14,077 nt of DNA from Fidelibacterota bacterium (lineage in GTDB: Bacteria; Bipolaricaulota; Bipolaricaulia; UBA7950; UBA9294), in contig JAJRTG010000146.1 in the NCBI GenBank assembly GCA_024278395.1, forward strand, positions 1 to 14,077. The letters are read 5' to 3'. The first letter of the stretch is position 1. Each line of letters opens with the position of its first letter. Both the position numbers and the translations under genes were made by a program. The notes under the pieces are model-generated. The model worked only from the letters and a program-made list of their open reading frames with translations, did no database searches and had not been told where the DNA came from. Below, in pieces: positions 6,419 through 13,455 of the stretch.

Positions 6419-7531
6419 ATGCGCATGAAGAGATGGTACGCCATTCAGACCTATGCTGGCTCGGAGTTGAAGGTCAAGGAAGACCTCAACGAGCGGGTAC
6501 GCAAGCGGGGCTGGGAGAAGGCGTTCGAGCTCTTCAACGTGGACGGTGAGGAGACGTTCTTCCTCGTACCGGTGGAGGAGGTGATCACCTCCCGCTCCCG
6601 CCGGGGCGGTGGGACCGAGTACCGGATCCCTTACGAGTACGATCTCGTGGCTAAGCCGAACGAGCGGATCTCCCGCGGGGATGTGATCGCGCGCAAGCCG
6701 CCCAAGCACATGGAAGATGACGCCACGATCGTGAAGTCGGAACCGTTTCAGCGGGTGATCGTCGAGATGACGAACCGCAACGAGGAGGTCTATCTCATCC
6801 CGGCGGAGAAGAAGATCCGCCGGGACATCCGCGTGGGGGAGAAGATCCGCAACGGTGTCCCCCTCACCATCGACTCCGATGAGAAGTACGTCGTGGCGAA
6901 CAAAGGGAAGATCGTGCTCCGGGACAAGGTGCGGCGGGTGACGTTCGAGTACAAGAACGGGAAGACGAAAACCCGTATAATCCCGGAGAAGGTCCTCGTC
7001 AAGGCGCGGGAGGGAGCGACCCTTAAAAAGGGCGACCTGATCGAGCGTGATGACCAGATCACGAGCCGTGCCACCGGGCTCCTCAAGGTGAAGGAGTACA
7101 AGGACAAGCGCGTCGTTACGATCCAGAGGATCGAAAAGCGGCGCATCTTCCCGGGGTATGTGTTCGCCCGCATGGGCCTGGATGAAGAACAGATGATGGA
7201 GCTGATCGACGGAGTCCGCGGTGCGGTGCGCTACGTCGGCTCTAGGTTTAAACCGATGCCGATCGAGGGTCCGGAGATGAAGCTGATCAAGCGGAAGGCC
7301 GGCCTTCTCGAGGTTCCGGTCGCGGCGGGCGCTGTAAGCACCGGCGAGCCGAAGATCGAGGTCGATTTTAACGTGGGTGAGGTCGTGGAGATCGTGGAAG
7401 GTCCGTTCGCCGACTTCACCGGTGAGATCAAGGAGATCGACAAAGAGGCCGAGGAGGTCACCGTGATGGTGAAGATCTTCGGGAGAGAGACGCCGGTAAG
7501 GCTCGGATTTGAAGGGATTGAAAAGCTGTAG
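6419..7531 (+). CDS. nusG: Transcription elongation/antitermination factor NusG with a large internal insertion
   Basis: NusG binds the RNA polymerase clamp, aids elongation and can link RNAP to ribosomes or Rho. This version is 370 residues, against about 180 in most bacteria. The NGN domain starts with KRWYAIQTYAG (4-14), is interrupted at about residue 60, and resumes at KRRIFPGYVFARM (FPGY 244-247). The KOW domain is at about 318-370, with GPFADF (328-333) and IFGRETPV. The roughly 180-residue insert matches in place and style the extra domain of Thermotoga maritima NusG. It contains two similar blocks, from residue 113 (VIVEMTNRNEEVYLIP) and 174 (VTFEYKNGKTKTRIIP). No clear Shine-Dalgarno precedes ATG 6419; a second ATG at 6425 would give MKRWYAIQ, equally plausible. 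With secE ending 8 nt upstream, translational coupling is likely. Confidence 0.95.
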   Translation: MRMKRWYAIQTYAGSELKVKEDLNERVRKRGWEKAFELFNVDGEETFFLVPVEEVITSRSRRGGGTEYRIPYEYDLVAKPNERISRGDVIARKPPKHMEDDATIVKSEPFQRVIVEMTNRNEEVYLIPAEKKIRRDIRVGEKIRNGVPLTIDSDEKYVVANKGKIVLRDKVRRVTFEYKNGKTKTRIIPEKVLVKAREGATLKKGDLIERDDQITSRATGLLKVKEYKDKRVVTIQRIEKRRIFPGYVFARMGLDEEQMMELIDGVRGAVRYVGSRFKPMPIEGPEMKLIKRKAGLLEVPVAAGAVSTGEPKIEVDFNVGEVVEIVEGPFADFTGEIKEIDKEAEEVTVMVKIFGRETPVRLGFEGIEKL

Positions 7532-7549
7532 TTCGGGGTAGGAGGTAGG

Positions 7550-7981
7550 ATGGCTAAGAACGCGATTGCGAAGATAAATCTGCAGATCCCGGCGGGACAG
7601 GCGACTCCGGCTCCTCCGGTCGGGCCTGCGTTGGGTGAGCACAAGCTGAACATCATGGACTTCTGCAAGAAGTTCAACGAGGCGACGAAGAACGAGACGC
7701 CGGGGGTGATCATCCCGGTCGTCATCTCGGTGTACATGGACCACACGTTCAGCTTCGTGCTCAAGCAGCCGCCGGCAGCGGAGTTGATTAAAATGGCCGC
7801 GGGGATAAAATCTGGTTCTCCGGAGCCGAACCGGGTGAAGGTCGCCAAGATCTCGATGGAGCAGGTCAAGCGGATAGCCGAGCGCAAGCTCCCCGATTTG
7901 AACACATACAAGCTCGAATCGGCGATCGAGATCATCAAGGGGACGGCGAGGAACATGGGCGTTGAGGTGGTCGAGTCGTGA
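7550..7981 (+). CDS. rplK: Large ribosomal subunit protein uL11
   Basis: This 143-residue L11 is of standard length. The N-terminal domain has the conserved PAPPVGPALGEHKLNIMDFCKKFN region (about 21-44), the flexible part that contacts EF-G and thiostrepton-type antibiotics. The C-terminal domain (about 72-143) binds the 23S rRNA GTPase-associated centre. The ATG follows GGAGGTAGG. It is 18 nt after nusG, too close for the L1-binding leader that precedes rplK in many bacteria. Its stop overlaps the GTG start of rplA (GTGA), so L1 is probably translated by coupling. Confidence 0.97.
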   Translation: MAKNAIAKINLQIPAGQATPAPPVGPALGEHKLNIMDFCKKFNEATKNETPGVIIPVVISVYMDHTFSFVLKQPPAAELIKMAAGIKSGSPEPNRVKVAKISMEQVKRIAERKLPDLNTYKLESAIEIIKGTARNMGVEVVES

Positions 7982-8685
7982 AACATGGTAAGCGCTACAA
8001 TGCAGCGGCCGCGTTGATCGAGCGGCAGCGTACCTACGGGATCGACGAAGCGATCGAGAAGATGAAGGCCTCCGCCACGGCGGGGTTCGACGAGACCGCG
8101 GAGATCGCGATCAACCTCGGGATCAAACCGAGCCAGACGATCGTACGCGGGACGTGCAGCCTCCCGCACGGAACCGGCAAGAAGGTGCGGGTCCTCGCCT
8201 TTGCCAAGGGTGAAGCGCAGAAACAGGCGGAGGAGGCCGGCGCCGATTACGTCGGGGGAGAGGACCTGGCGAAGAAGATCCAGGAGGGATGGCTGGATTT
8301 CGACAAGGTCGTCGCCACTCCGGACATGATGCCCGTGGTGGGGAAGCTCGGGAAGATCCTCGGGCCGCGTGGCCTGATGCCGAGCCCGAAGACGGGCACG
8401 GTCACCAAGGACGTCGGTAAGGTGATCGGGGATCTGAAGAAGGGGATGGTCGAGTTCCGCAGTGACCGCTACGGAGTGATTCACTCCATCTTCGGCAAGG
8501 TGTCGTTCGATGCGTCCGCTCTGCGGGAGAACCTGATCGCTTTCGTCCGCAGCGTGCTCGAACGGCGTCCGGAGGAGGGCGTGAAGGGGCGCTACATAAG
8601 GAAGGTGGCGATCTCCTCGACCATGGGACCGGGGATCACCCTCGACCTCGGAGAGCTGTTACAAGCGGCGGAAGAGGCAAGCTAG
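7978..8685 (+). CDS. rplA: Large ribosomal subunit protein uL1
   Basis: This 235-residue L1 is of normal length (about 230). It binds 23S rRNA to form the mobile L1 stalk that moves deacylated tRNA out of the E site, and in many bacteria it represses its own operon. Motifs include GRYI/GTGK-type N-terminal residues (LPHGTGKKVRVLAF), the domain II core with GPRGLMPSPKTGTVT (about 124-138) and a C-terminal STMGPGITL. The start is GTG overlapping the rplK stop; the VKHGKRY N-terminus aligns with other L1 proteins. rplJ follows after only 9 nt. Confidence 0.96.
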   Translation: MKHGKRYNAAAALIERQRTYGIDEAIEKMKASATAGFDETAEIAINLGIKPSQTIVRGTCSLPHGTGKKVRVLAFAKGEAQKQAEEAGADYVGGEDLAKKIQEGWLDFDKVVATPDMMPVVGKLGKILGPRGLMPSPKTGTVTKDVGKVIGDLKKGMVEFRSDRYGVIHSIFGKVSFDASALRENLIAFVRSVLERRPEEGVKGRYIRKVAISSTMGPGITLDLGELLQAAEEAS

Positions 8686-8694
8686 GAGCGAGAG

Positions 8695-9231
8695 ATGCCG
8701 ACGCAAGCGAAGATAGAGGAAGTAAACCGCTTGAAGGAGATGTTCGAACGGGCCAGCTCGTTGGTCCTGGCCGACTACCGTGGTCTGACGGCCAACGAGA
8801 TGGTCGAGTTGCGGCAACGGTTCACGAAGCAGGGGTTGGAGTTCCGCGTCGTCAAGGACACCCTGGCGAGGATCGCCGCGGAGCAGGCGGGGCTCAAGGA
8901 CCTGGCCGAGTTCTTCTCCGGCCCGATCGGGGTGGCGGTGGGTTACGACGATCCCGTGCTGGCGTTCAAGCTGGCGGAGGAGTGCCGCAAGACGTACACC
9001 CCGAACTACACCCTCAAGGGAGGGGTCTTTCAGGGGGAGGTCATCCGCGAGGAGGAGATCGAACGATCCTCCAAGCTCCCGTCGCGCGAGGAGCTGCTGG
9101 CGAAACTGGCGATGCTCCTGCAGAGCCCGATGCGCGCCCTGGCGGTTATGCTCAAGGCGAAGATCCGCGAACTGGCCGTTGTCCTCAACGAGGTTCGAAT
9201 TAAACGCGAAGAACAAACGAAGGAGGAATAG
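8695..9231 (+). CDS. rplJ: Large ribosomal subunit protein uL10 (stalk base)
   Basis: This 178-residue L10 joins L11 and 23S rRNA at the base of the stalk and carries L12 dimers on its C-terminal helix. The N-terminal RNA-binding domain has the typical ADYRGLTANEMVELRQRF (about 25-42) and the FRVVKDTLA stretch. The C-terminal helix (about 140-178, LLQSPMRALAVMLKAKIREL and following) is long enough to dock L12 dimers. The ATG follows TAGGAGCG. The stop is 3 nt before the rplL ATG, and the rplL ribosome binding site AAGGAGGA lies within the end of rplJ, so L12 translation is linked yet can be strong. Confidence 0.96.
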   Translation: MPTQAKIEEVNRLKEMFERASSLVLADYRGLTANEMVELRQRFTKQGLEFRVVKDTLARIAAEQAGLKDLAEFFSGPIGVAVGYDDPVLAFKLAEECRKTYTPNYTLKGGVFQGEVIREEEIERSSKLPSREELLAKLAMLLQSPMRALAVMLKAKIRELAVVLNEVRIKREEQTKEE

Positions 9232-9234
9232 ATA

Positions 9235-9618
9235 ATGGGTAAAGAGGAGATCCTTCAGGAGATAGAGAACATGTCCGTGAAGGACCTGGCCGATCTGGTG
9301 GAGATGATCGAGGAGCGGTTCAACGTCTCCGCGGCGATGGCCGCCCCGGTGGCGGTCGCCGCTGCTCCCGGCGCTGCCGGCGGCGAGGGGGGCGAGGCTG
9401 CTCCCGAGACGTACAAGGTCGTGCTCACCAACCCCGGCCAGAAGAAGATTCAGGTCATCAAGGAGATCAAGGAGATCACCGGCAAGGGCCTGAAGGAATG
9501 CAAGGAGCTCGTCGACAACCTCCCGGCTGTGATCAAGGAAGGGGTCGGTCCGGAAGAGGCGGCGAGCCTCAAGGAGAAATTGGAGGCGGCGGGAGCTGAG
9601 ATCGAACTTAAGCAGTAA
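9235..9618 (+). CDS. rplL: Large ribosomal subunit protein bL12 (L7/L12)
   Basis: This 127-residue L12 is of standard length. Residues 1-32 form the dimerising N-terminal domain (ENMSVKDLADLVEMIEERFNV). Residues about 36-56 are an Ala/Gly/Pro/Glu-rich hinge. The C-terminal domain (about 58-127) has the factor-binding helices, with TGKGLKECKELVDNLP and IKEGVGPEEAASLKEKLEAAGAEIE. L12 dimers recruit and activate EF-Tu, EF-G and IF2. The strong AAGGAGGA site upstream fits the need for several L12 copies per ribosome. A hairpin region follows before rpoB. Confidence 0.97.
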   Translation: MGKEEILQEIENMSVKDLADLVEMIEERFNVSAAMAAPVAVAAAPGAAGGEGGEAAPETYKVVLTNPGQKKIQVIKEIKEITGKGLKECKELVDNLPAVIKEGVGPEEAASLKEKLEAAGAEIELKQ

Positions 9619-9649
9619 TCTCGACGTTTCCAACGGTTTACGTTGCGGT

Positions 9650-9679
9650 CTGCCTTAGGGCTTCGTCGCCTTAGGGCAG
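9650..9679 (+). promoter_or_regulatory. 12-bp hairpin in the rplL-rpoB junction, attenuator or processing site candidate
   Basis: CTGCCTTAGGGC (9650-9661) and GCCTTAGGGCAG (9668-9679) can form an unbroken 12-bp RNA helix with two G-U wobbles around the loop TTCGTC. The 10-base GCCTTAGGGC occurs as a direct repeat (9652-9661 and 9668-9677). A modest T-rich run (CTTTATTT, 9684-9691) follows after 4 nt. In E. coli this junction contains a partial terminator and an RNase III site that lower rpoBC expression relative to rplJL. The position suggests the same kind of control, but the mechanism is inferred. Confidence 0.6.
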
Positions 9680-9701
9680 TACGCTTTATTTGGGGGAGAT
9701 C

Positions 9702-12700
9702 ATGCAGCATCGTGTGCGGCGATCCTACGGGCGGATTAAGGAGGTCATCCCTCCTCCGTACCTTTTGGAGGATGTGCGGGATTCATTCAACCGGTTTATC
9801 GATGAGGGGATAAAGAGGGCGTTCGACGACATATCTCCGATCGAGGGACACGGCAAGGACGGACTGAGGTTGGAGTTCGTCGATCCGTACCTCGGTGAGC
9901 CGCGTAACACGGAGCAGGAGTGCAAGGACAAGGACCTCACCTACTCCCGTCCGTTGCGGGTGACCGCCCGTCTCCTCCAGGAAGGGAAGCTCATCCAGGA
10001 GACGGAGCTCTACATCGGTGACTTCCCGATGATGACGAACCGCGGCACGTTCATCATCAACGGCTCGGACAACGCGCTCGTCAACGAGCTCACCCGTTCC
10101 CCGGGCGTCTACTTCGTGAACGAGGAGAAGAACCAGTACATGGGCCACATCCTCCCCGAGCTCGGGGCCTGGCTGGAGATCGTCCTCGACACGCGCCGCG
10201 GGCTCATCCGCGCGAACCTTGACCGCAAGGGGAAGGTCCTGGTGACCGTCCTCCTCAAGGCGCTCGGGTTCACCGAGGCGTGGATCCGCCGCTACTACAG
10301 CTTCGAGGTCTCCCCGGTGACGGCCAAGAAGCTGGAGCCGTACATCGGCTACCGGGCCGCGGTGGAGGTGAAGAAAGGTGAGGAACTACTCCTCGCTGCG
10401 GGCGAGATGCTCCAGAAGGAGCACCTCTCCGTCCTGGAGAAGGCGGGGATCGAATCGATCCGCCTCGTGGATAAGTACATCCAGAAGACGCTCGATGAGG
10501 ATCAGGTAATGACGCAGGAGGACGCGGTACGCACGGTCTACCACCGTCTGCGCCCGTCCGACCGCGCTTCCCTAGCTCAGATGGGAGAGTACTTCGAGAA
10601 CCTCTACTTCCATCCGGCGAGCTATCACCTGTCCGAAGTCGGTCGGTTCAAGGTGAACCGGAAGCTCGGCCTGCAACTGAAGAAGCCGGTCCTCTACCCC
10701 GCCGACATCGTGCGTACGATAAAGGTCCTGCTTCAGGTCCCGGAGGATCCCTCGCTGATCGACGAGAAGGATCACCTGGCGAACAAGCGGGTCCGCCTGC
10801 CCGGGGAGCTCGCCGAGAACGCGCTCCGTACCGGGCTCGCCCGCATGGCGCGCATCGCGCGGGACAAGCTCTCCAAGTACGCCTTGGACGAGAAGGACAC
10901 GATCCGCCGATTGATCTCCACCCGCACCGTGCAGGGGGCGATCAACCAGCTCTTCTACACCGGCCGGTTCTCCCAGTTCCTCGAGCAGACGAACCCGCTC
11001 ACCGAGCTCACGCACAAGCGGCGGCTGAACGCGCTCGGCGGCGGACTGACCAAGCGGCGCGCGAAGATCGAGGTGCGGGACGTGCACCCATCGCACTACG
11101 CGCGCATCTGCCCGATCGAGACTCCCGAGGGGCAGAACATCGGGCTGATCACCTCGCTTGCGGTCTACGCCCGCGTGAACGAGTACGGATTCCTCGTCGC
11201 CCCCTACCGCCGGGTCGTGAACGGGAGGGTGACCGATGAGGTTGTCTACCTGATGGCCGACGAGGAGGAGCGGTACAACATCACACCGGCCACCACCCCG
11301 GTCGACGAGGACGGACGGATCCTCGGGGAGCGGGTCGAGGTGAGGACCGGGCGCGAGGAGATCCGGCTCGAGCCTCCGGAGAAGGTCGACTTCATCGGGG
11401 TATCCCCCAAGGCGCTCGTCGGAGTCTCGGCCGCGCTCATCCCGTTCCTCGAGCACGATGACTCCAACCGCGCCCTGATGGGGGCGAACATGCAGCGCCA
11501 GGCCGTCCCGCTCCTGCGGCCGGAGGCCCCGCTCGTCGGGACCGGGCTCGAGCTGCAGGCGGCGATGGACTCGGGGATGCTGCTGGTCGCCGAGGAGGAC
11601 GGTGAGGTCGTCGAGGTCGACGCCAGCCGGATCGTGCTCAAACATGGGCGGAAGAAGAAGGTCTATCACCTGATCAACTTCGAGCGCTCCAACCAGGACA
11701 CGATCCTCCATCACCGCCCCGTGGTACACGTGGGGGATAAGGTGAAGAAGGGGGACCTCCTCGCCGACGGGCCGTCGAGCGACATGGGGGAGCTCGCCCT
11801 CGGGCGGAACCTGCTGGTGGCCATCCTCCCGTACGAAGGGTACAACTACGAGGACGCGATCGTCATCTCCGAGCGGCTCGTGCGGGAGAACCTGCTCGAC
11901 TCGATCCACATCGAGGAGTTCGAGGTGAAGGCGGAGGAAACGAAGCTCGGCCCGGAGGAGATCACAGCCGACATCCCGAACATCTCCAAGGAGGACCTCA
12001 AGAACCTGGACGAGGACGGGATCGTGCGCGTGGGGACGGTCGTGCGCACCGGGGACATCCTGGTGGGGAAGATCACCCCGCGGGGTGAGTCCGAGCCGAC
12101 CCCGGAGGAGAAGATATTCCGCTCCATCTTCGGGGAGCGGGCGAGGAACGTGAAGAACACGTCGCTGCGCATGCCGCCGGTGTCGGGCACGGCCAAGGTG
12201 ATTAAGGTGAAGAAGTTCTCCCGCGAGAACGGAGACGAGCTCGACGCCGGGGTGAACGAGCTCGTTAAGGTGTTCGTCGCCCAGCGCAAGACGATCTCCG
12301 TCGGGGACAAGCTCTCCGGCCGTCACGGGAACAAGGGGGTCATCTCGACCATCCGGCCGGTGGAGGAGATGCCGTTCCTCCCCGACGGGACCCCGGTCGA
12401 CATCATCCTCAACCCGATGGGTGTCCCCTCGCGCATGAACCTGGGGCAGATCTTCGAGACCGGCCTCGGTTGGCTCGCCAAGCTGCGCGGGGAGTACGTC
12501 GCCACCCCGATCTTCGACGGTGCCCAGGAGGACGAGATCCTGAACGAGCTCCATGAGGAACGGGTGAAGGCCGGGCTCGCCGACGGCGACAACTACGACG
12601 GGAAGGTGGTCCTCCGCGACGGGCGCACCGGCGAGCCGTTCGCCCGCCCGATCACCGCCGGATACATGTACATCCTCAAGCTGGAGCACATCGCCGACGA

Positions 12701-13031
12701 GAAGATCCACGCCCGCTCGACCGGTCCGTACGCCCTGATCACCCAGCAGCCGCTCGGGGGGAAGGCGCAGTTCGGCGGCCAGCGGCTGGGGGAGATGGAG
12801 GTGTGGGCGCTCGAGGCCTACGGCGCCGCCGCCCTGTTGCAGGAGATGCTGACCGTGAAGTCGGACGACACGCGCGGGAGGATCCAGCTGTACAAGGCGA
12901 TCCTCAAGGGGGAGGAGTTCCCGCGCCCCGGGTTGCCCGAGTCGTTCAAGGTGCTGCTGCGGGAGCTGCGCAGCCTCGCCCTCTATCCGCGGCTCTTCGA
13001 CCGCAATGACCACGAGATCGAGATCAACTGA
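9702..13031 (+). CDS. rpoB: DNA-directed RNA polymerase subunit beta
   Basis: This 1109-residue beta subunit of RNA polymerase is compact (B. subtilis about 1190, E. coli 1342), with no sign of truncation at either end. Recognisable parts are the N-terminal protrusion/lobe, FENLYFHPASYHLSEVGRFKVN, the rifampicin region (SQFLEQTNPLTELTHKRRLN, ending at Asn443), ETPEGQNIGLI, GYNYEDAIVISERLV with Glu717-Asp718, GDKLSGRHGNKG (868-879), GGKAQFGGQRLGEMEVWALE and a C-terminal FKVLLRELRSL. The rifampicin pocket differs from sensitive enzymes: Asn at the E. coli Ser531 position, Glu at Asp516, Phe at Leu511, Thr at Ser522, and one residue fewer in the following GPGGL loop. ATG 9702 follows GGGGGAG closely; an in-frame TTG at 9690 overlaps that site. 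Normally rpoC follows, but here a Nudix gene does. Confidence 0.97.
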   Translation: MQHRVRRSYGRIKEVIPPPYLLEDVRDSFNRFIDEGIKRAFDDISPIEGHGKDGLRLEFVDPYLGEPRNTEQECKDKDLTYSRPLRVTARLLQEGKLIQETELYIGDFPMMTNRGTFIINGSDNALVNELTRSPGVYFVNEEKNQYMGHILPELGAWLEIVLDTRRGLIRANLDRKGKVLVTVLLKALGFTEAWIRRYYSFEVSPVTAKKLEPYIGYRAAVEVKKGEELLLAAGEMLQKEHLSVLEKAGIESIRLVDKYIQKTLDEDQVMTQEDAVRTVYHRLRPSDRASLAQMGEYFENLYFHPASYHLSEVGRFKVNRKLGLQLKKPVLYPADIVRTIKVLLQVPEDPSLIDEKDHLANKRVRLPGELAENALRTGLARMARIARDKLSKYALDEKDTIRRLISTRTVQGAINQLFYTGRFSQFLEQTNPLTELTHKRRLNALGGGLTKRRAKIEVRDVHPSHYARICPIETPEGQNIGLITSLAVYARVNEYGFLVAPYRRVVNGRVTDEVVYLMADEEERYNITPATTPVDEDGRILGERVEVRTGREEIRLEPPEKVDFIGVSPKALVGVSAALIPFLEHDDSNRALMGANMQRQAVPLLRPEAPLVGTGLELQAAMDSGMLLVAEEDGEVVEVDASRIVLKHGRKKKVYHLINFERSNQDTILHHRPVVHVGDKVKKGDLLADGPSSDMGELALGRNLLVAILPYEGYNYEDAIVISERLVRENLLDSIHIEEFEVKAEETKLGPEEITADIPNISKEDLKNLDEDGIVRVGTVVRTGDILVGKITPRGESEPTPEEKIFRSIFGERARNVKNTSLRMPPVSGTAKVIKVKKFSRENGDELDAGVNELVKVFVAQRKTISVGDKLSGRHGNKGVISTIRPVEEMPFLPDGTPVDIILNPMGVPSRMNLGQIFETGLGWLAKLRGEYVATPIFDGAQEDEILNELHEERVKAGLADGDNYDGKVVLRDGRTGEPFARPITAGYMYILKLEHIADEKIHARSTGPYALITQQPLGGKAQFGGQRLGEMEVWALEAYGAAALLQEMLTVKSDDTRGRIQLYKAILKGEEFPRPGLPESFKVLLRELRSLALYPRLFDRNDHEIEIN

Positions 13032-13455
13032 CGTCCTGGTGCGGGAGTACTGCGCCGGGGTGGTCCTCTATTACGGGGAGGGTGGGAAGAGACGCTATCT
13101 CATCCTCCGTCACCGGAACGGCGAGCACTGGAGCCTCCCCAAGGGGCACATTGAACCCGGGGAGAGCGAGCAGGAGGCGGCGCTGCGCGAGGCGCAGGAG
13201 GAGACCGGGATTTCCGATATAGAACTTGTTCCCGGGTTCCGGGCCGTCAGTCGGTATTCCTTCTTCCGCCAGGGTGTTCCGGTGGAGAAGGAGGTCGTCT
13301 ACTTCCTCGGGAGAACGGACCAGACCGATGTGCGGTTGTCGAAGGAGCATGTGGACTGGCGCTGGGCTGACTATGAGGCCGCGCTCTCCACGTTGACTTA
13401 TCCGGACACCCGGGATGTCCTGCGTCAGGCGGAGGAGAGGCTCAGAGGCTCTTGA
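13006..13455 (+). CDS. Nudix hydrolase, Ap4A-hydrolase-like
   Basis: This protein of up to 149 residues has a complete Nudix box, G-x5-E-x7-REUxEExGU, at residues 47-69 (GHIEPGESEQEAALREAQEE then TGI); Glu62, Glu65 and Glu66 would bind divalent metal. The SLPKGHIEPGES lead-in and single-domain size resemble bacterial bis(5'-nucleosyl)-tetraphosphatases, which cleave Ap4A and relatives, but Nudix substrates cannot be fixed from the box alone. The ATG at 13006 overlaps the end of rpoB by 26 nt. A GTG at 13039, 7 nt after the rpoB stop, gives a 138-residue protein starting near REYCAGVVLYY and is equally credible. Neither start has a good ribosome binding site. It follows rpoB in the place normally held by rpoC and overlaps the convergent editing-domain gene by 14 nt. 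Confidence 0.85.
   Translation: MTTRSRSTDVLVREYCAGVVLYYGEGGKRRYLILRHRNGEHWSLPKGHIEPGESEQEAALREAQEETGISDIELVPGFRAVSRYSFFRQGVPVEKEVVYFLGRTDQTDVRLSKEHVDWRWADYEAALSTLTYPDTRDVLRQAEERLRGS

Noticed and set aside
10572..13013. 813-codon open frame on the minus strand
   Set aside because: Antisense to rpoB in a GC-rich region. The translation is low-complexity (Leu, Arg, Val, Asp, His) with no family resemblance, while the plus-strand frame is unmistakable RpoB.
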